DNA from: Cinnamomum chago
Taxonomy: Eukaryota > Streptophyta > Magnoliopsida > Laurales > Lauraceae
Direction: 5' to 3'
Assembly: GCA_038049695.1 (NCBI GenBank)
Contig: CP142452.1
Location: 32,972,501-33,036,500, forward strand
Length of the DNA stretch: 64,000 nucleotides
Shown here: positions 58,872 to 64,000 of the stretch, one piece after another
Numbering within the stretch: position 1 is the first letter of the stretch
Layout: each line of letters starts with the position of its first letter
Made by a program: the position numbers and the translations under genes
Notes under the pieces: generated by a model
Told to the model about the DNA's origin: nothing
The model's database searches: none
What the model saw: the letters and a program-made list of their open reading frames with translations, nothing else

Positions 58872-60457
58872 TGTTAGGTTTTTGTTTGTTACATATTTGA
58901 TGGATTCGCATTCACCTTCACTGTCAAATAGTCACACACTCATGCTCCCAGTTTTGACTTTGGAATATAAGATTCTAGCTTGCATTTGCATATGTTTTTC
59001 AAATGATTTATTCATAAATGCTTTTAGAATCCAAATACTCTTTTGAAAACCTAATTCTTCATGCATTATTTTGGAAAATCAAATTAAGAATTTTGGTTTG
59101 TGATTTGCATACATTCTCCATTTTTAGAATCAATTTTTTTATGCTTAAATCACACTAGCCTTGAGTTCCAAGTTTCATCTTTGGATTTTTGAAAACTCTG
59201 TAGGAACTCATCCCAGGCCAGTTTGGTCGGTAGACCAACCCCTGCACCTGGTCGACCGGCCCAACTAACTGCTGGGGAAAAAGCCAGTGTACCCGGTCGA
59301 CCGAGCCATGCCCAGGTCGACCGGGTAACTAGCCGTTGGGCCAATATGACCGTTGGGCCAGGTCGACCCGGGGGTCATGGGGTCGACCGGGCCAACTAGC
59401 CGTTGGACTATTTTTTGCTTAAAAGTCCATTCCATTCCTTTCTTTTAAGAGGCTTGTTGAGTGAACTTTTGAAAACCATTTTTGAAGCCTCAGGAAGAGG
59501 AATGAGTTGATAAGGCTAGAGGGTCAATGGAAATCCAAAATGCTTGAGACGAAGGTATATCTTTCAAGTTAAGACTTGGTTTCCATTCCAATTGAAATCA
59601 ATGCATGTTTAACTCTTTGTATTTTCATATATGCATGATTTCTAGCTTTAAAAGAGATGTTTAGCAAACACAATATCATCTTTGGAAAATTAGATTGCTT
59701 TGCAAACATTCTTGTCTAAATCACATATGCTCTTAGTAGTTAATCTTCTTACAACTTGTTTAGTACTTTCTTTCAAGTAGCTTGAACTTTTCTTGTGATT
59801 AGCATATAACTTCAATCATCATTTTCTGAGCTTAGATTTTAAAATGCATCAAGCATTCATTTAAGAGCTTCATTTTAGAATTTGATTGAAGTAAACATTC
59901 ATACACTTTGTGCACACACTTTAGCAAATTGTTGTGTATGTTTGTACATTAATTTTCACTTTCGTATCAGCCTATTTAAGATGCATTGTTTATTGAGCTT
60001 AAATTGTATCTCTTAGAGTGTTTTTGTATAGACACCTTCTTAGAGAAATCCTTCTTGTGTAAAGGTTATTGCTTAGCCTAAGAAAAGCACATTGTAAAGG
60101 TTATTGCTTAGCCTTGAAAAAGCATCTTGTAAAGGTTATTGTTTAGCCTAGAAAAACAACATTGTAAGGGTTATTGCTTAGCCTATTAAAAAGTATAGTT
60201 AGTGAAAATCCGGTGGGGTGATTGGATCGCAAGCCGGTAGTGGATGTAGGCATTGAGGCCGAACCACTATAAACCTTTGTGTTATGGTGTATGCTTGTGG
60301 TGATTTCTTTTGTTAACTTCCGCATCTTGTTTGGTAAATCAGCACTTGTGAATAGTTTACTTTAAAGAAATTAAAATTGGTTAAAATTGGTCATTATTGA
60401 AGCTCAACCTATTCACCCCCCCCCCCCCCCTCTAGGGTTAGGATCCCAAGACTTTCA
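58872..60457 (+). repeat. SIRE-type right (3') LTR
   Basis: 1586 bp from TGTTAGG to CTTTCA. It carries GTCGAC at 59251, 59296, 59316, 59362 and 59382, a GTAAAGGTTATTGCTTAGCC repeat (four copies, about 60058-60185) and a C-tract before TCTAGGGTTAGGATCC. The same four-copy repeat is in the left LTR at about 54000-54125. Confidence 0.93.
60058..60190. repeat. Short tandem repeat inside the SIRE-type LTRs
   Basis: Four units of 30-37 bp share GTAA(A/G)GGTTATTG(C/T)TTAGCC. The same block is at 54000-54127 in the left LTR and inverted at 49800-49915 in the solo LTR, so it is a family feature. Confidence 0.85.
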
Positions 60458-61354
60458 ATTATTACTCCATGATGGCAGGAGTTACAAGTTTTTATTTCAT
60501 CATTTTGTAACTCCTTTTTCTTGGCTATTGATTGGCTGATAGAGAATGATGGGCATTAAATCGCCTTTAAACTCCATGATGAGAGGAGTTTCATGATTTA
60601 TTGTCTTGATTGCTTGGACTTGTAACTCCTTTTTTACTTGATTCTGATGGGCCGTCCAAAATAATGAGTTAATTACTGTAATAACTTGTCATAAAACAGG
60701 TCATTTAACTGCATTAAGTGGCCGCTAGGGCCCTCGAAGAGTCGTGGGCCATACTGTGTCTTTTAGAATTCTTCTTGCGATGATCACCCAGGGACTCACA
60801 TGTTGTTTGATGTCGAATGACAATGCAACTTCAGGCACCGATTGATATCAGTGGGCTAGCAGCATTTGTCCTGTCGATTTCTTGATCGATCGGGTAGAAA
60901 GTGTGCTTTCTCGGTTGGCCGATTGGCGATTTGGAAGCAATCAATGATGATATGATGCTCTTAACGGCGGATCCGTGATGTTGACGAAGATCGACGGATT
61001 GCAAGCCTCAAAAGTCAGAATTTTGGAAAACCACAAGGGTTGGAAATCTCGAAACGCGAAAAGGGTCAGAAAATGGCCCTTTTGGCTGAAATCCGGCGAC
61101 CCGGATTTCCAGGGTCGCCGGCGACCATGGGCTATGGTTTCCATCGGCGACCCTGGGGATTTTTCCCCTTTTGGCCGCCGTTTTTCGGTCGTTTCTGATT
61201 CTTTTTTCTCCTGTATTTTTCTTGACTTTTTTTCCTCATTTATTGGCTTGATTCTCCTGAAGAAAACTTGACAAGAAGTCGTGCAAATCGGAGCACAAAG
61301 TTTCTTATTTTCTGGAGAGGCCGAAGACTTGGTCGTCGATTTTCCGCCAGAAGT

Positions 61355-61985
61355 CAAAACTAGGTCAAACGATGTCGGAATGACTTGAAATTTGACATGT
61401 AGCCTGCTGAGTAATAGATAAGACCAACCATAGACTTTTGTTCTGTCGCCAGTAGACTTGATTTTGTCGCGAGGAACATGTCGCGCTTTGATGTGTGGTC
61501 AACCGATGTCCGATTGACCTGAAATTTTGAGATGATCCACTAGCTTCGATTTGGAAATCATGGTCCAGGAGATCTCCACCACTGGGAGGCCTGATTTGGC
61601 TTCTGAGAGTCAAAGTTCGGTCAAATGTTGTTGAAATGACTTAAAATTTGACATGTAGCCCTTTGGAAGCCTTTTGAAGCATCCATGTGCTTTGTCTGAT
61701 GAGTGATGGCCTCGGTGATTCTCGTCGCCGAGAGGCTTGATTTTGCTGTTCAAGGGTTGATGTGGGGACCAACGTTGTAGATTTGACTTAAAACTTGAAT
61801 TGGAGCCTTTTGGAGGTATTTTGAAACCATCCATAGGCTCAGATTGAAGATCTGACGTCTTTGGCGTTGTAGCCGCCATGGTCGCCTGTTCAGCTGTCGG
61901 AGGAGTGAAGTTAGGCCAAATGATACTGGAATGACCCGAAACTTCATATGTACTCTTCTTTTGGCTGTTTTGAAGAATCTTGTAG
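61355..61985 (+). repeat. Degenerate tandem array, five units of ~120-150 bp
   Basis: The phrase GGTCAAA(C/T)GATGT followed by GGAATGACTTGAAATTTGACATG recurs near 61363, 61497, 61619, 61768 and 61914, with ATGTAGCCTTTTGGA-like words between. Divergence is high, so the array is old. Confidence 0.65.
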
Positions 61986-62120
61986 TTTTTATTTGATTCT
62001 AACAAGATTTAATGCTTGAAGTAGCATTGCATGTTTATGGTAGGATGCGGCTTTATATAGCTTCTTGATGTTGAAGAGGTATAGTGACATTTTTTGTGTC
62101 AACATTACCATTGAGACTCC

Positions 62121-62130
62121 TCTATATAAG
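62121..62130 (+). promoter_or_regulatory. TATA-like box in LTR-like remnant
   Basis: TCTATATAAG lies ~35 bases before AGTTAGGGCTCAAGATAAC and a CT-rich leader. This is consistent with an LTR promoter. It is inferred from wording only. Confidence 0.4.
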
Positions 62131-62410
62131 AGGGTCTGCGAGTTAGGGCTCAAGATAACACATGACACAACTCTCTTCTCTTTTGCTCTATTTTTTTTTC
62201 TACCTATCTATTTTGTTGTTGCAAGAAAGTTTGAAATAATAGCCAACTGAGGTTCGAGTTCTTCATCCATTTGAGTGCACGAATGGTGGAGGGATTTGAT
62301 CAAGAAGTCGTCGTATCATGGGGCAGATATCCACCAATCTGCTGTACAATTGTGGGGGCGAAATTTGTCTAAAGAAAACATCTTCGTGACATGTTTCAGC
62401 TGCAAGCTGT

Positions 62411-62900
62411 TCAAGTCCCTTCTTTCCTTTCTCTAATTTATTTATCAGATTACTTAATTTATTGACATTCTCAGCATATTACTTTCAACATCAATGGTAG
62501 GGTAAGATAGATGTCCTATCAAAGTCCTAGGCTCAAGGTTCAATGGGTAGTAGGACTGTGGGTAAGCATGCTATCCAAGGTAATATCAATTTATATCATG
62601 CTCCCCAATCAATGTATATTTCTTGTAATCCATACCCTAGTTATTGGATTTTCCTTTGGGAGACAATGCTACCAAATCAATCTGATGGTATTCCATTAAT
62701 CTCGGATGCAATCCATAAGATCATTGTAACCTGATAGTCGAAGGCACCCGAAGATCGTAGGAATACCTCCCGCTTGACTTGACTTGCCTTTGGTGCCCTA
62801 ATACGAACACATGGTGAGCAACCTTTATCTTCACGCATCCCATGATATCAAGTTCCAGCTTAATAAACCATTAGATAGGTTTAAGGGTCTTAAACTAGGT
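62411..62900. other. Intergenic DNA, no gene called
   Basis: Two overlapping open frames of 62-63 codons lie at 62511-62734. The words (NLYHAPQSMYISC, MLPNQSDGIPLISDA) match no family that I know. It could be chance or a decayed exon. Confidence 0.35.
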
Positions 62901-64000
62901 CCAAAGGTAGACAATCTGATATTGTTGAACAGGGATTCCATTGTTGACTATGGAACCTCTCATGGTCGACTATGAATACACTACGACAAGTTTCACCTCT
63001 TGCTATGGGATGACCTACGACTAGCTGTCAGGTCCCTGAAGTACATTTTATGTATTTTCATAGCTTTGGAAAAGTTCACTGAAGTACATTCACAGTTAGC
63101 TTTTTGGAACCCCTACAGCCTCTACGACTTTCTTTAAGTTCCTAGAACTTAACTAGTCTTGATCCGAATTGATGCGAAACCCCTCCAAAAAACCCCAATC
63201 ACCACCAAACTTCATCCACACCCTAAATACATCATTTCCAATAATTTCCCATCCATAATTGAAGGGGTCTCCATCAATTGTTTTTTTCGATCCACATAAA
63301 AGGTTCCCAAAACCATAGAAAGAACTCCAAGAAAAAGGATTCTATCCATAATCCATCAAAATCAAGCCATTCTCCATCAAAATCATGAAGAAGAGGTATA
63401 GTAGATATTTAATTTGTGTTTTGCACTTGTATAAACTCAAAACTTGTGAATTCATCCGCCATTCATAAACATCATGATCAAGGAATCATGATCATTACTA
63501 AAGTTATTAACATCTAGATTCATATGAAATGAACAACATGCAATGCAATCTACGGATGTCTACTTGGCTTGATCTAGAAATTGGGGAAAGCCCTTTCAAA
63601 TGGCCACGATCCACTCTAAATTCCTAGAAAACTATCATATTCTCCAAATCTAGAGATACTTGATTGAAAGAGAAGAGAGGGATCTAGATAGTGATATATA
63701 CTTGTAGATCTTGGAAAGGAAGGCTGGAAACTTGGAAATCTTGGTGATCTTCAATGGAAATTTTCAAGAAATTGGGGGATTCAGCCCTAGGTCGTGGGGG
63801 AAGGATGGAGAGAGAGAGAGAGAGAGAGGAGAGAAGAGAAGGGAGGAGAGAGAGAGAGGAAATGAAATGAAAGAGGAGGGAAATGCCATTGGAAGCTGTG
63901 CTAGATAGTTATATAAGTTTGAAATATGTGGGGAAATGACCAAAATACCCCTCCATTAAGTGTAGTGTAATGAAGGAACTTAAAGGCTAGTTTTGGAAAA
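62901..64000 (-). repeat. LTR-like remnant running off the window
   Basis: The order of words parallels the 46.5-49.1 and 27.4-30.9 kb regions. GGTCGACTATG/GTTGACTATGG words (62941-62978) come first, then CCATCAAAATC-type A/C-rich DNA. Next are GATTCAGCCCTAGG and a GA-rich stretch (63780-63862), and ACCAAAATACCCC at the edge. A TTATATAACT word on minus (about 63907-63916) may be TATA-like. The assignment is inferred. Confidence 0.35.
63806..63862. repeat. GA microsatellite
   Basis: Runs of (GA) at 63808-63828 and 63846-63860 with GGAGAAGAGAAGGGAG between them. Confidence 0.9.

Larger units (their letters stand above)
53097..60457 (+). mobile_element. SIRE-type Ty1/copia derivative, non-autonomous
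   Basis: The left LTR (53097-54403) is incomplete at its outer end and the right LTR (58872-60457) is complete. The shared part differs at roughly 2.5% of positions by eye, i.e. on the order of 1 million years. A TGGTATCAGAGCC primer site follows the left LTR and AAGGGGGAGAT precedes the right one, both typical of SIRE/Maximus copia elements. The internal 4.5 kb shows a gag-like and an env-like segment, and no protease, integrase or RT was recognised. It is broken, and could only have moved with help from other copies. The target duplication cannot be read. Confidence 0.88.
60458..62410 (+). repeat. LTR-like remnant with TATA box and degenerate array
   Basis: The left part repeats GGAGTTAC/GTAACTCC words. 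A GC-rich block at 61085-61150 contains the perfect 14-bp palindrome GGTCGCCGGCGACC (61113-61126). A degenerate ~120-150 bp array follows at 61355-61985. TCTATATAAG at 62121-62130 is TATA-like and is followed by a CT-rich leader. These are LTR traits on +, but no coding region or confirmed ends were found. The family is unassigned. Confidence 0.4.

Noticed and set aside
60941-61357. 138-codon open frame on minus and 98-codon frame on +
   Set aside because: Low-complexity Lys/Ser/Pro-rich translations without family resemblance, inside an LTR-like remnant with palindromic GC-rich DNA.
62511-62734. Two overlapping 62-63 codon frames that look somewhat protein-like
   Set aside because: No start context, splice signals or family resemblance strong enough for a host exon; left as unassigned.
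1-64000. Host protein-coding genes
   Set aside because: No open stretch outside transposable elements shows a recognisable plant protein family, exon series or conserved domain.

Overview
The window looks like intergenic, repeat-packed nuclear DNA of a flowering plant. Plant-specific retroelement lineages are present (Athila and Tat Ty3/gypsy, SIRE-like Ty1/copia), together with a plant RTE LINE, an L1 tail, tRNA-derived SINEs, a TRIM, Helitron-like ends and MITEs. I found no host protein gene, no intact tRNA or rRNA gene and no CRISPR array. The species cannot be named from this sequence.

Layout. 1-7079: 3' part of an Athila-type element on +, with the end of pol, a minisatellite, an env-like accessory ORF and a 3' LTR. 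7334-7751: a TRIM with 5-bp target duplication. 7752-11802: AT-rich DNA with degenerate tandem repeats. 11803-19554: a segment bounded by two inverted Helitron-like 3' ends, into which a full-length RTE LINE (12819-15999, minus, 14-bp duplication) has inserted. 19555-34560: mosaic of LTR-like remnants, two to three tRNA-type SINEs, a small TIR element, a 76-bp-arm foldback next to a CACTA-like end, a truncated L1 and a hAT-like element.

34561-46086: a structurally complete but decayed Tat-lineage Ty3/gypsy element on minus (11.5 kb, 0.67-kb LTRs about 3.5% apart, GTAAC duplication). It carries an antisense accessory ORF region on + with its own TATA-like box, and a 54-bp tandem array. 46092-64000: LTR-like remnants, a SIRE-type solo LTR (49534-51270, ATATT duplication) and a SIRE-type derivative (53097-60457) with gag-like and env-like segments but no recognisable pol. 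More LTR-like DNA follows to the window end.

The main cross-cutting observation is that several unrelated LTR families here each carry a private cluster of short GC-rich palindromes (centres GTCGAC, CTCGAG, TCCGGA, GCCGGC) in otherwise AT-rich non-coding sequence. A second theme is that three different elements carry non-gag/pol accessory ORFs of the plant 'putative transposon protein' kind, two in sense and one in antisense. No gene set here works as a host pathway; the relations between genes are those of element architecture and nesting.
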